Positions 1-9,212 of a stretch of DNA of 19,182 bases are shown here, one piece after another. The translations under genes were made by a program, and so were the position numbers. This DNA comes from Paraglomus occultum. Taxonomy: Eukaryota; Glomeromycota; Glomeromycetes; Paraglomerales; Paraglomeraceae. A model generated the notes under the pieces. That model saw nothing but the letters and a program-made list of their open reading frames with translations. It had not been told where the DNA came from and made no database searches. The stretch lies in assembly GCA_910592205.1 (NCBI GenBank), contig CAJVPJ010000675.1:1-19182 (forward strand), written 5' to 3'. Numbering within the stretch: the stretch's first letter is position 1; every line of letters begins with the position of its first letter.

Positions 1-210
1 ATTCTAATCATCTGTGTACCGTTGTTGGTGACACCTATCGTTCCGCAGCAAATTCAGAGAGGAATACGTCATCTTAGACTCTTGATCCTCACACAAGTAA
101 CCCTAAAGCACCTTATTTATTATTATGAGAACATTAAATTCAGTTACATATCACCTGAAAAATCCCTAATTTTCACCAGAAAGGAGTACTGTAATTATTT
201 TTGAGGATTT
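1..210. other. AT-rich flank without a supported gene
   Basis: A 60-codon frame runs from base 22 to 204, but it shows no family signature or convincing composition, and no splice sites clearly link it to the ORF that starts at 211. I see nothing else here. Confidence 0.5.
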
Positions 211-612
211 ATGTGTCACTCCAGAGTCTATACAAAATTGAATTATTCCATTCTTCACACATGGGCATCATCGAAATATAAGTCCAATTTTTGTTTCACA
301 GAAATATCACAAAGTTCCAATTATTATTCACAAAAATATCTCCCACTAGTACTGTTTAACTCTGGTAGTTCACATGAAGATGTCTCTAAAATTATTAGGC
401 AGCATACTAATGATGTGAAAAATGCTACCATAGTTATTAACAGATACCTCTGTAAAGGAGAATTCATTGTGTTTGACTTAGTATTAGACAGGCCAGAAGA
501 CGATCCACTTGCAATTAGATTAAGATTTGATACTCCATTAAATCTACAAAAAGAGATTCAACTACTACTACATAGTAATAGCTATTACCTGATGGAAGAC
601 ATTATTTCATAA
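211..612 (+). CDS. Hypothetical protein, 133 aa, family not recognised
   Basis: An ATG-to-TAA frame of 133 codons. The first 45 residues are low in coding character (rich in Tyr, Ser, Asn). From about residue 46 (LPLVLFNSG) the protein looks like a folded domain: an amphipathic stretch SSHEDVSKIIRQHTNDVKN, then strands around IVINRYL and FIVFDLVLDRPEDDP, then RLRFDTPLNLQKEIQLLL. The real gene may therefore begin inside the ORF after a 3' splice site; TTTCACAG at 294-301 is a candidate. I do not recognise the domain and assign no function. It lies in a repeat-rich accessory stretch beside pseudogene fragments, so it could itself be a fragment of an expanded family. Confidence 0.45.
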   Translation: MCHSRVYTKLNYSILHTWASSKYKSNFCFTEISQSSNYYSQKYLPLVLFNSGSSHEDVSKIIRQHTNDVKNATIVINRYLCKGEFIVFDLVLDRPEDDPLAIRLRFDTPLNLQKEIQLLLHSNSYYLMEDIIS

Positions 613-667
613 AGACCCATTATTATTATTAAATACATGTAAAATTTTTCATACTTACTGAAATTGA

Positions 668-970
668 TCACCCAAGTTTATTTATATTCTTACCACAAAC
701 AAGATTTTCACTAGAATTCATATCCTCCACTTCAGCCTCAATTCTCATCTTCTTTGCCAATTCTTCTTCATCCATTTGCTCATCATTCTCTAAAGAACAT
801 TTTCAACTATCACTGACAAGTTGTTTCTGCAACACATTAACTTGATCTGCAGAATTTTTGATCACTATCACTTGTTTAACTCACACAGTTCTAAGTTTTT
901 TGTAAGGTTGATTCAGCGTACATACTTTCTTCACTGGTACAGTCCAATCTTTGACAAAACAAAATCTGCA
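668..970 (-). pseudogene. Eroded acidic coding remnant with two in-frame TGA stops
   Basis: On the minus strand a single frame can be followed for 101 codons from 970 to a TGA at 668-670. It is interrupted only by TGA at 881-883 and at 803-805. The best part encodes NDEQMDEEELAKKMRIEAE followed by VEDMNSSENLVCGKNINKL, a charged, helix-forming composition that is unlikely in random AT-rich DNA. The amino part reads CRFCFVKDWTVPVKKVC and is less persuasive. No ATG-initiated ORF survives. I do not recognise the family. The reading as a decayed gene is inference from composition and frame continuity. Confidence 0.4.
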
Positions 971-1037
971 TTAATAAATAATTTCACTACAAAAGTTTTC
1001 AACTAATACTAAATATATGAAGGGAGTTTTTATTTTG

Positions 1038-1185
1038 AGCTAAGAGCCCACCACATTCAACCAAGAGTTAAGGTTATGCTAAAACTATGAGTCAGCCTCC
1101 TCCCAAGGAATAAAAGAAGTCAAGCTAAGAGCTCTCCACATTTGAACCAAGAGTTGAGGTTACTACTCCAACTAAGAGTTAAAGC
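1038..1185. repeat. Imperfect direct repeat (two ~39-base units plus a partial third)
   Basis: Unit 1 at 1038-1076 and unit 2 at 1123-1162 both begin AGCTAAGAGC and continue through CCACATT, AACCAAGAGTT and AGGTTA, differing at only a few positions and by one inserted base. Their starts are 85 bases apart. A shortened third copy (AACTAAGAGTTAAAGCCC) starts near 1169. The units are separated by different sequence, so this is a dispersed or decayed minisatellite rather than a tight tandem array. Confidence 0.65.
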
Positions 1186-1620
1186 CCTTCCCCTTTCCTT
1201 ACTATGAATTAAAGTCTAACAGCAACTGTGAACCTACCTTCCAATATTGAGTAGTTCTTGGGCCTTCATTCTATGTGTTACATTGAATCCAAACTTGACA
1301 TTTGCCACCTTTGTAAGATTTTTTTTTACAGTCAAGAATTCTTGATAGTTTGTATATTTTTTCCTTGTGGTAATAGTCCACTAAGTTGGCACATGTCCAT
1401 TCGTGGACCTAAGCTAATCAAACTAGATATCAAAAAATACACAAAAACGTGAACAAATCATCATTGATTTTGATATCATAATCATAATAAGTTTTAATCA
1501 CTGAATACACCTATACACCATTTTTTACACTGAAATGTACCTAAAAAGCCCACTATCATACAACTGAAGCAATCCATTCATGTTATTTGGGACATCTCCA
1601 GCATAAATGTGTTTTACAAT

Positions 1621-1986
1621 CAATGATAAACACACTCCATTCCTGACATGCTAACTTTTGGCATATTCAATGCCAAGTATGTACACAATATGTAATATGG
1701 ACACCAAGTCCCTCTTTGAATACTATCAATCTGAGCAAACTTCAGAACATCTCCAAGAGAGTGGAGTATGCCTGCTATGATAAGAACTAGAACTAAACAT
1801 TTCCGCCTCTTTATTTGCGAGATTCTGAGCACAAGTTTCATGCACTCATACTCATGACACCAACATCCTTTATTTTTAACATCTGAAAGAGATAGGGGAA
1901 ATTGATGATTATTTTTGCATTCCCATAAGAGAGGTGAGCTATTACTAACATAATTCAGGGAAGCGGAGGGTTGCCCGTCAGTCGGT
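1621..1986 (-). pseudogene. Broken treble-clef zinc-ribbon repeat gene fragment
   Basis: The minus strand encodes recognisable pieces of the repeat unit (GGKCLS..Y....PL.W.C..GHQW......KxGxWCPxC) of a family I know as greatly expanded in Rhizophagus-like fungi. In order: LNYVSNSSPLLWECKNNHQF, then KNKGCWC; then KCL; then TPLSWRCSE in another frame; then IDSIQRGTWCPYY back in the first frame; then LGIEYAK, a TAG stop at 1651-1653, and NGVCLS in the second frame. That makes three frame changes and one in-frame stop across about 2.5 repeat units, with one unit Cys replaced (WCHEYE, WCPYY). A 127-codon frame (1620-2003) stays open by chance through the shifted parts; it opens at GTG and is not a functional gene. 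A possible further remnant (KGGKC) lies near 1310 but is too weak to annotate. Confidence 0.7.
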
Positions 1987-2149
1987 ATAGGAGCGCAGGA
2001 CACAATCTAGACCGTAAAGCTCTTCTTCCATATTCGAGATATCCAGCAGAGGTTGAGAGCGTAGCATGTGTGGTTACACCAAGGCTTGCTTTTTTTAGTC
2101 TTAGTAAAACTGACCCTTAACAAAGCTTCTATTGCCTTTGCCTTATTCC

Positions 2150-2532
2150 ATGCACAGCTACCCGTTCTCCAAGTATTCGAGAAGCACCTTGAGTTCGCTA
2201 ATGTTTTGTGGGCTCAATGCTACACCCGAGATCGAAGAAAAACTTCATTATCCAAGTAAGTTTGTAAAAAAATTTCGTTTCACTACCAGAAATAGAAATG
2301 TTGAAATGTATTTTGCCTAGCGTATTGGGAAAGACCTTACACAGTGGCAGACTGTGGCCTTTTCTATATAAATGCTGAAATGAAATGCCCAGCACAACGT
2401 GCAGACAATTCATTATGTACGGCGCGTCGGAATGATAATTCAAGGTTAAATAGTAATCTACAATTTATCGGGTTGTTACACAAACGTGGACAACTTTTCT
2501 TACGACAATTTAATGTCGAGCGGAATTGTTAA
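2150..2532 (+). CDS. Possible two-exon small gene, not recognised
   Basis: An ATG at 2150 opens a frame with coding-like composition (MHSYPFSKYSRSTLSSLMF, then CGLNATPEIEEKLHYP). It meets a consensus donor GTAAGT at 2256. A 65-base intron (2256-2320, ending TTGCCTAG) would join exon 2 (2321-2532) in phase, giving about 105 aa ending at TAA. The second exon uses several rare GC-rich codons and shows no known motif. The support is only the good donor, the phase match and an intron length typical of this locus. It may equally be spacer upstream of the Era gene. Confidence 0.22.
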
Positions 2533-2728
2533 TGTTCCATACAATGTATAGTTATAGACACATCAATACGAAATTGAGGCAGATCAATTCTCTCGAGTTT
2601 TTATGCGCTTCTCGCACTGTGATTAAAGGTCAATATTATTGCATAATTATAGTCATTCATTAACGATTTTACCATATTTTAACATAATTTGTTCCATAGG
2701 GCAAACTCAAGGGCTCAATTATACTATC

Positions 2729-4441
2729 ATGTCTTCGATAAAAAGAAAAAGAGCTGCGCTTGGCCAGCCTTTAACACATTTGAAGATCCATGATCAAACG
2801 CCAACAAAGTCCGATAAAAGCTCTGATAAAGCCATAGAAGCATCATCTGTATCCAAGACTTCAATTTATAGATCACAGCCAGAACTTGATCAAAGTGTGA
2901 ATCCCATTATTGAGTCAACTCAACTCAGCCTTTTGCATTTCATAATTACTGGTGATAACTCAGTTTGCATTTCTAGACATTAGCAAGAAAATGCCCTCGA
3001 TTAATTATGCAATAATACAGCCATCGAATCCAAAAATACTTAAAGTTGCTATTATGGGTGCTCCTAATGCAGGCAAATCAACACTGCTAAATTCACTACT
3101 TGGTGAAACTGTTAGTAGCCTAGTTTTATTATTTTTGTTTGCTTGAGCATGTATGATGTTAGACTTACTTTTGATTAACAGGTTTCCATAGTATCGGACA
3201 AAGCACATACAACTCGGCAACGTACCGCCGCAATACTAACAGAAGGAAACTATCAGATAGTAAGTGCAGAATTACCCGACAGGTGTATCACTTTCTTCTG
3301 TATCATCTGTCGCGTACATTTAAATGTATGCTTAACTTCTCGCGAGTTATTAACAGATCATAAGATATTTCTCGATACACCAGGGGTAGTCCCAGGAAAA
3401 AATAAACATCGATTGAATAGAGAGCTTGTTAATGCGGCATGGCATGCACTACAAGAAGCTGACCATCGTATGGTATCATTATGAGATAACCAGACAATAT
3501 CTTTTCTTGTTCTAAATAACTTTGTTTTTGTTCTTGATCACTAGTGTTGGTTGTCATTGATGCATTCAGAGCATCGACAAAATCCACATACACTGAAGAA
3601 ACTATGTTTGATCGTTTGAATCGGCATAGCATTCCTGCCACATTATGTTTCAACAAAGTATTTATGTGCAAAATATTTTTTTTGGTTCCATGTTTTTATT
3701 GAAGCTGATCAATTACAAACTATTTGACAGATTGACATGTTGGGAAGCCAAAGGGATCAAGATAAATTGAGCCAGAAATATCATCACCTTTACAATAATA
3801 TCAAAGAGACTTTATTTATTTCTGCGTTACATCTGGAAAATGTGAATGAACTCAAGGTAAAATCCAGAAAGTACATTGGCTATACTAATTTGAGGCTAAT
3901 ATGAATAATAATTTAGGCGAAACTTTTCTCTTATACTTACTCCCACAAATGGCTCTATTCGTCATCCCAAAAAGTCGATATGAGTGAAATAAAACGAGTC
4001 GAGGAATTCATACGGGCAGAATTTTTTGATAGATTTTATGATTACATTCCATACATGATTAAGCTTGTATGTATAATATATGCTTGAACATTGCTGATAT
4101 TATATTTGTGTAAGCTAAATTGGAATTGAATTTGATCTTATAATAGAATAATTTATGGATGGAAGAGCAGGGTGATGGTAGGCTCAAAATAGTGGAAGAA
4201 ATACAATTGGAAAGAGATTCCCAAGAGGTAAATTTGATTTCGATCTTTCAAAGCGATCACATCTTTATGTGTGTGTTTGCTAACTATTACTTGTACATAC
4301 AACTGATAGAAAATAGTGGTAGGCAAAAATGGGAACGTAATCAAAGAGATTACAGCTGCTGCAAAATCAAACATCGAACGTGCGTTAGGGAAGTCGGTTG
4401 ATTTGTATCTGAAAGTTAGAGTAGAAAAGAAAAGGGGTTAA
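2729..4441 (+). CDS. ERAL1: Era-like GTPase (mitochondrial ERAL1 type), spliced
   Basis: Era GTPases bind the 3' end of small-subunit rRNA and chaperone 30S/mitochondrial 28S assembly; the eukaryotic nuclear-encoded form normally acts in mitochondria. Proposed exons: 2729-2894, 2977-3110, 3182-3259, 3365-3467, 3545-3657, 3731-3856, 3917-4066, 4147-4227, 4310-4441; every junction is in phase and the product is about 360 aa. The G domain carries G1 GAPNAGKST (83-91), a TTRQR effector loop near 105, G3 DTPG (130-133), G4 NKID (197-200, split by an intron) and G5 SAL (229-231). The C-terminal KH domain has its GxxG loop as GKNG (322-325) and ends [14 protein letters not shown], as in Era. The first 56 residues are variable, basic only at the very start (KRKR), and lack an obvious mitochondrial presequence. 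The first intron (2895-2976, donor GTGTGA) is the least certain. An extra upstream mini-exon (ATG 2603, donor 2619, acceptor 2699) is phase-compatible. SSF1 starts 196 bases downstream on the same strand. Confidence 0.9.
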
Positions 4442-4637
4442 ATGCCTACGTTTTGGAAAATTTGGTCTTTATTAATTACCTGTTAGTAAATGGTTTTATT
4501 CTAGCATTATCTTTAGTTACAACGAAAGTTGAATATATCTTTGATTAATCCAGTAGGTGTTTATCCCACGTGGATCGACATACATAGTAAAAACGTATTA
4601 GGAAAATTTTTTTGAAAAAATTTGTATTCCCAACGAA

Positions 4638-6064
4638 ATGGCCAGGCGGAGGGTATGCACTAATATAACAAAATTTATTTTCTAGCAATATAATTCTAAT
4701 TCTTTCTCGTTCCTTAATGTTAGAAAAAGAGACGTACTCATGTTCGTCCTAGTGATACTCCTCTCCCGAACGCGCCGGTAATACCGCATTCCTTTGTCAT
4801 AAAATCAGGAAAAGTTGGTAAATCGGTGTCTGGCCTTGTGAGGGATATTCGCCGTGTTATGGAACCTAATACTGCGACCAAATTACGAGTATGTACAAGT
4901 ACAGGAGCATGTTATATCGTTCTTTGACCTGCAAAAAGCCTGATTAATCAAAGATTTATTTGTGAACACGGAGCGTTACAACTATCCTAATCATTGACTG
5001 AAATATATCACCTAGGAACGCAAACGCAACAAATTGAAAGACTTTGTCGCCATGGCCGGTCCCCTGGGCGTTACCCATATTTTAATCTTAACTCAAACAG
5101 AAACTGGTACTAATCTTCGGATTGCTCGATGCCAACGGGGACCTACACTTTGTTTTCGGGTGACAAAGTTTGCCTTGATATCTGATGTGCTCCATGAACA
5201 GAAACACGCCAAGAGCCCTGGAACAGAATATTTGACCCCGCCATTGGTTAGTTTGACAAGGAAAAACAGTCTAATGAGTACATGTTAAAGTGAATAGGAA
5301 TATTCACCACTTTTGTTTTATTGTAGCTAGTGTTAAATGGATTCGACGGAGAAGAGAAGCAAATGAAGTTGATGACAACCATGTTTCAGAACATGTTTTC
5401 GCCTATAAATGTCAAAACGGTAAACATACTTGTTGCTTTTCTGTGTTCTGCATGCATACACAATTAACTTGCTCTTTTTTTCGAAACACAGATGAATCTC
5501 TCTGAAGCGAGACGAGTTGTGTTATTAAACTACAACCGTGATACAAAGTTAATCGATTTTCGACACTACAGCATTGGAGTGAAACCAATAGGTGTCAGTA
5601 AGAAATTAAAGAAAATAGCTGCAAATGAGGTGCCTGACCTTCACGAATACAACGATATCAGTGAATATATTCTACGGTAAGGTTCCGAGCTGCGTAACGT
5701 GATGTCGAGCAGTATTCAGCACGTTATTTTAATAATATTATTTTGAAGCAAAGGAATGTCTGAAAGCGAAGCAGAAAGTGAAGCAGAAACAAGCGCAGTA
5801 ACTCTCTCTCAGAATTACCTTGGCCGGAGTAACCCCAAATCCTCTCAGAGAGCAATAAAACTGACCGAGATTGGACCACGAATGGAATTGGAGCTAGTCA
5901 AAATACAGGCTGAAATGTGTGATGGAGAAATTCTTTTTCATCAACGTGGTATGTCATAAGCGTATTTTGAGATTTCAATTCTATATGCACTTAGTAAAAT
6001 CTTGTTTGGCTGCGCGTGTTTGTTCTATTGAACATTAGTGACGGATTCTGTCTCCGAAGAATAA
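4638..6064 (+). CDS. SSF1: SSF1 / Peter Pan Brix-domain ribosome biogenesis protein, spliced
   Basis: SSF1 (PPAN in animals) is a nucleolar factor of early pre-60S particles needed for 27S pre-rRNA and ITS2 processing. Proposed exons: 4638-4652, 4724-4888, 5016-5246, 5327-5419, 5492-5676, 5749-5948, 6039-6064; all junctions are in phase, giving 304 aa. The start MARRR-KKRRTH matches the family's basic amino end. The Brix domain runs from about residue 25 (HSFVIKSGKVG) to 285. It includes MAGPLGVTHILIL (73 on), TNLRIARCQRGPTLCFRV, the NYN(R) strand in exon 5, the YSIGVKPIGVSK segment and the diagnostic LTEIGPRM (268-275). An acidic SESEAESEAE run sits just before the last strand, as in PPAN. 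The protein stops soon after FHQR, whereas the yeast and human proteins are about 450-470 aa with a long basic tail; the tail is missing here. The last exon (26 bases, VTDSVSEE) is short but has a good acceptor and phase. AATAAA-like signals follow at once (6060). Confidence 0.9.
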
Positions 6065-6896
6065 AAATCATGTAAAAAATTGTATATAAAGCGCTTCTTT
6101 GTACAATTGGCGCTGACGTGCCGGATTCATAGTATTTATTCAAGAACTTTTTCACAAAGCAAGAACAGACACCAAGAAAATCAATAAAAAGGATTATTAT
6201 GTTTCACGGAAGATTAAACAAAAAACATACTATATAAATGAGTGTAAGGTATTCTTTCCTCTGACTAATTTGTTTTTTGTTGTGAGTGCTTAAAAGAAAA
6301 TAAATATAGTTTAAGCGATTGGCAAGGCGACATCTTTGACTATATATTGTAGTGCCAAACGAAGGCAGTAATTTAATAAATAAAGATATTATTGTAGAAG
6401 AGTTAGCCTAAATGACCTCGAAATAGAAAAAAGGTTGGAACAATAAACTCGTCTAATTTTTTCTGTTTCGCTTAAATACCAGCTGTCAAATGACGTGATT
6501 AATCGTCATGATTATTGGCAAAGGTTGCGTATTGAATATTGTTATTGTGCCAAATCACGTAATATAACGAACAAGAAGCCACCACTGACTACTCTTCTGT
6601 TACCCCTTCTTCGTCTGGTCTGTCAAGTTGAAATATGGTGTTGGCTTTAGTATTTATTACCTTCAATTTGTACATGATTGTTTCCGTGATTGAACGTCTT
6701 CAATGTTTCTGTTTTCAATGTAGTCATAAAAATCGTGTCTTTATTTCCCTTGCGTATGTGATCACGGAAACAAACGTTCAGTCACCCTGGATATATTACA
6801 AGTCTCCAACAAAGATAAGTTATTTTACACACTTCCTACGCGCCAAAGATTGTCTTTTCAGAATCAATGCTTCAAAAACCGTGAGCGGTATTATAG
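6065..6896. other. Convergent 3' intergenic region with inverted repeats
   Basis: This lies between the 3' ends of SSF1 (plus) and the phosphatase gene (minus). It is AT-rich with several AATAAA-like sequences (for example near 6370-6385) that fit polyadenylation from either side. I see no credible exon. Frames on the plus strand at 6635-6988 mostly shadow the antisense of the phosphatase end. Its one structured element is the crossed inverted repeats at 6678-6780. Confidence 0.55.
6678..6780. repeat. Crossed pair of inverted repeats (13 bp and 7 bp)
   Basis: Block P TTGTTTCCGTGAT (6678-6690) is directly followed by block Q TGAACGT (6691-6697). Their exact reverse complements, ATCACGGAAACAA (6761-6773) and ACGTTCA (6774-6780), follow about 65 bases later in the order P' Q'. 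Pairing P with P' and Q with Q' would cross, as in an H-type pseudoknot, instead of nesting like a hairpin. On the minus strand it lies about 120-220 bases past the phosphatase stop, where its 3' UTR should be. Confidence 0.6.
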
Positions 6897-8453
6897 TCAA
6901 GCCCTTGATCTTAATAGGAACTTGTCAAGCATCACTCCATCAAGACTATATGCTGAGCATACGATCTTTTTCGGCCACAATTCCATAAGTACATAATGAT
7001 GTTTCTTGTCCTCAGTAACATAAAATTTATAGTTTTCTACTCTATCGTAATCCAAACTACCTCCAGCTCCACCTATGATTGCATAAGTAATACCATCTCT
7101 GTCACCCCTCTGGTAGTTGTGCTGATGACCGCTAATGACCAAATCGACTTTATACTTTCTAAACAACGGAACGAATCGCGTTCTTACAAACTCGCCCCAG
7201 TGTTTCTCTCCTTTCTCGTGCCAGCTGTCTGGATCCCAATATTCTAAGAATGGAGGAATATGTACGATAACCACTCTAAAATCAGCACTTTGCGACTCTG
7301 CGGATGCAAGCTCGTTTTCCAACCATTCATCTTGTTTCATATCGTCCATGTTACTATCTAGGACAATCCACCAACTATTAGCCATTTTGAAGGAGTACCA
7401 AAGTGCTTTCCCTGTGTACGTATATTCCAGATCAGGATCGTAGTCATGATTACCGTGAGCATAGATCAAGGGCGCCTGTTGGCCGAGATAAGAAGCGGTC
7501 AGAGGATCGTAGAAGTCTGTTTGCCATTGTTGAAGATTCTTGTATTCTTGCACTGCATCTCCTGCGTGTAGTATATAGTGAGGTTGCTTATGCCGAGCTG
7601 CAGCCGACTCTACAAGCTCATTGAAAACTCGCAGCCCAAACTGGTTATCCGAAAATGCAAAAATGTTGATCGGATAGGATAGCTTGTGCTTATCCTTCTT
7701 TCGACCTTGGCGCGTCTTATTGCTTGAGGGTATGCTTGGGAAAAAGGGGAATGAATATTGTGCCACTAAAATTATGTTGTCATTGTTCTTTGAATAAGTT
7801 ATTTCATATCTGTAAGTGTCGACGTTTCTCAATGGTCCTATTGTTGCTTTATACACATAATGATTGTTATCTATAACGGTAGGGATAATCGAATCTGGCA
7901 TTTCATGAATTACATGAACTGCGTTCGACTCGCGATACCAACGCAGCCTCACATTCTCCATCATACAATTGGACTCCCATACTGCAACTACGTTGTAAGT
8001 GTCCAGCACATATATAATTGGCTCCTTTCTTAGAGAACACGACAGCAAGCCAGTATCGTATAGATAATTTTTGACTTTGTATTTACCAAGGACAGCATAA
8101 ACTCGGATTGTTGACAGCCATATCCAGCAAAACAGGATAGCCGTGAACAATAGTAGATAAACGTGTCTCCGTTTTATTCCGCGAACAAAATATGTTGCAA
8201 TCAATGCAGACATACGTCGACTTATAAGCAGCCCTTGATGTAATCGTGATTGCTTTGTTGCGTCGTTAGACGACTGCCGTAAATAAGGCATATAATTAGA
8301 GGAAGACGAAGATGAATTATGGACTGAGCGCTGAGGTCGAAATATAAAGGGAATGGGAAAAGACTCAAAATAAGATGTATATGTGACACTCTCCCCGTTG
8401 TAGTTATTTGTATCGTTCTGATCAGTGCGTCTTCCTGGTGACGAGCCAGCCAT
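6897..8453 (-). CDS. Membrane-anchored calcineurin-like / purple-acid-phosphatase-like phosphoesterase
   Basis: A single uninterrupted 518-codon frame. ATG at 8453 has a good context (A at -3, G at +4); codons upstream in frame lack ATG. Residues 1-95 are a polar, Ser/Asn-rich region; 97-119 (YLLLFTAILFCWIWLST) is one transmembrane helix preceded by KRRH, so type II topology with the catalytic part in the secretory lumen or outside is likely. Residues about 125-245 resemble the beta-sandwich that precedes the catalytic domain in purple acid phosphatases (WRWYRES-type strands). The metallophosphoesterase domain shows SDNQFG (D269), HAGD (D299) with a Tyr a few residues on, GNHD (335-337 N-H-D), VVIVHIPP (H398) and GHQH (442-445). 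These are the two-metal ligands; motif I is DxQ where most calcineurin-like enzymes have DxH. Substrate is unknown; phosphomonoesters are the family default. It has no introns, unlike its neighbours with 6-25. Confidence 0.85.
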   Translation of the reverse strand: MAGSSPGRRTDQNDTNNYNGESVTYTSYFESFPIPFIFRPQRSVHNSSSSSSNYMPYLRQSSNDATKQSRLHQGLLISRRMSALIATYFVRGIKRRHVYLLLFTAILFCWIWLSTIRVYAVLGKYKVKNYLYDTGLLSCSLRKEPIIYVLDTYNVVAVWESNCMMENVRLRWYRESNAVHVIHEMPDSIIPTVIDNNHYVYKATIGPLRNVDTYRYEITYSKNNDNIILVAQYSFPFFPSIPSSNKTRQGRKKDKHKLSYPINIFAFSDNQFGLRVFNELVESAAARHKQPHYILHAGDAVQEYKNLQQWQTDFYDPLTASYLGQQAPLIYAHGNHDYDPDLEYTYTGKALWYSFKMANSWWIVLDSNMDDMKQDEWLENELASAESQSADFRVVIVHIPPFLEYWDPDSWHEKGEKHWGEFVRTRFVPLFRKYKVDLVISGHQHNYQRGDRDGITYAIIGGAGGSLDYDRVENYKFYVTEDKKHHYVLMELWPKKIVCSAYSLDGVMLDKFLLRSRA

Positions 8454-9212
8454 TATGAGCTCGAATGTAATAAGAAAAAAAGATACAACACTAATAAACA
8501 ACAGATTGTTTTTCGATCTGCAGTAACACGAACGCTAAATATGTACTCGAGAGAATTTGAATTAAATTTTCAGGTTTTTCATTACATTATACTATTGTTG
8601 TGCACATACTATAAATAGTTAACGTTTGGGATAAAGTGGAAACCTTGTTGAAAAGATCCATTGGCAGTTTCTATTTCAGCTTTCTATTTCATATGGCCAG
8701 AGTTCTTATTCTTTCAGCGTAACGCCTGGCTTTTACAGATTTAGGACGGCGTCATGTGTTAAATGCAACCAGCGTTAGTTTGGATGTCACACTACTGTGT
8801 TATGGAGTTGAGACCTCTGACTTTGATACAGGAATTTATTCTTTGTATTTAGTGCAGAGCTTTTGTGAGTAATCTAAGAGATACATCATATTTGGGGCAT
8901 GCTGCAACAAAACCAGCCAAAGTGAATATTGATTATTATTACGCGAGATAAAAATTGATAGTGTGGCAATTTTTTTTAACATTTATATTTAGTAGCACAA
9001 CTGCCTGGTCATTATTGAGATAAATGTTTTACTTGCAATTATCAAATATAATTCATATAGGACTATCTTTATTATGAAAGCTTTTTTCTTTCCTGAGTAC
9101 TCATTTTAACTACTTGCAAAAATTACCATGGATAACTTCTATAATTAAAGATTACATTGTTCGTAAATTCATTAAACCATGGTATTTGAGTCCCGCTTTT
9201 TTAAACAACTTT
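8454..9212. other. Intergenic region between two minus-strand genes
   Basis: It should hold the promoter of the phosphatase gene and the 3' flank of the next minus-strand gene. It contains one copy of a 38-base dispersed repeat (8893-8930). I see no exon, RNA gene or clear core promoter element in the correct orientation. Confidence 0.5.
8893..8930 (+). repeat. Dispersed repeat, copy A (inverted partner at 11397-11434)
   Basis: Begins TGGGGCATGCTGCAACAAAA and continues CCAGCCAAAGTGAATATT. It matches the reverse complement of 11397-11434 at 34 of 38 positions. Weaker similarity extends about 40-50 bases further inward in both copies (ATTATTA, then AAAATTGA, then GTGTG), with gaps. The two copies point toward each other, enclosing 2.5 kb. 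Confidence 0.75.

Noticed and set aside
2198-2443. 81-codon minus-strand frame
   Set aside because: No motif, and it overlaps a plus-strand pair of exons with a better donor; neither is strong.
6595-6680. Short minus-strand frame ending LDRPDEEGVTEE
   Set aside because: Only about 28 codons after an ATG, no family match and no splice context; likely chance within the 3' flank.
6635-7624. Several plus-strand frames of 73-117 codons
   Set aside because: They lie mostly antisense to the phosphatase catalytic domain, whose motifs prove the minus-strand reading.
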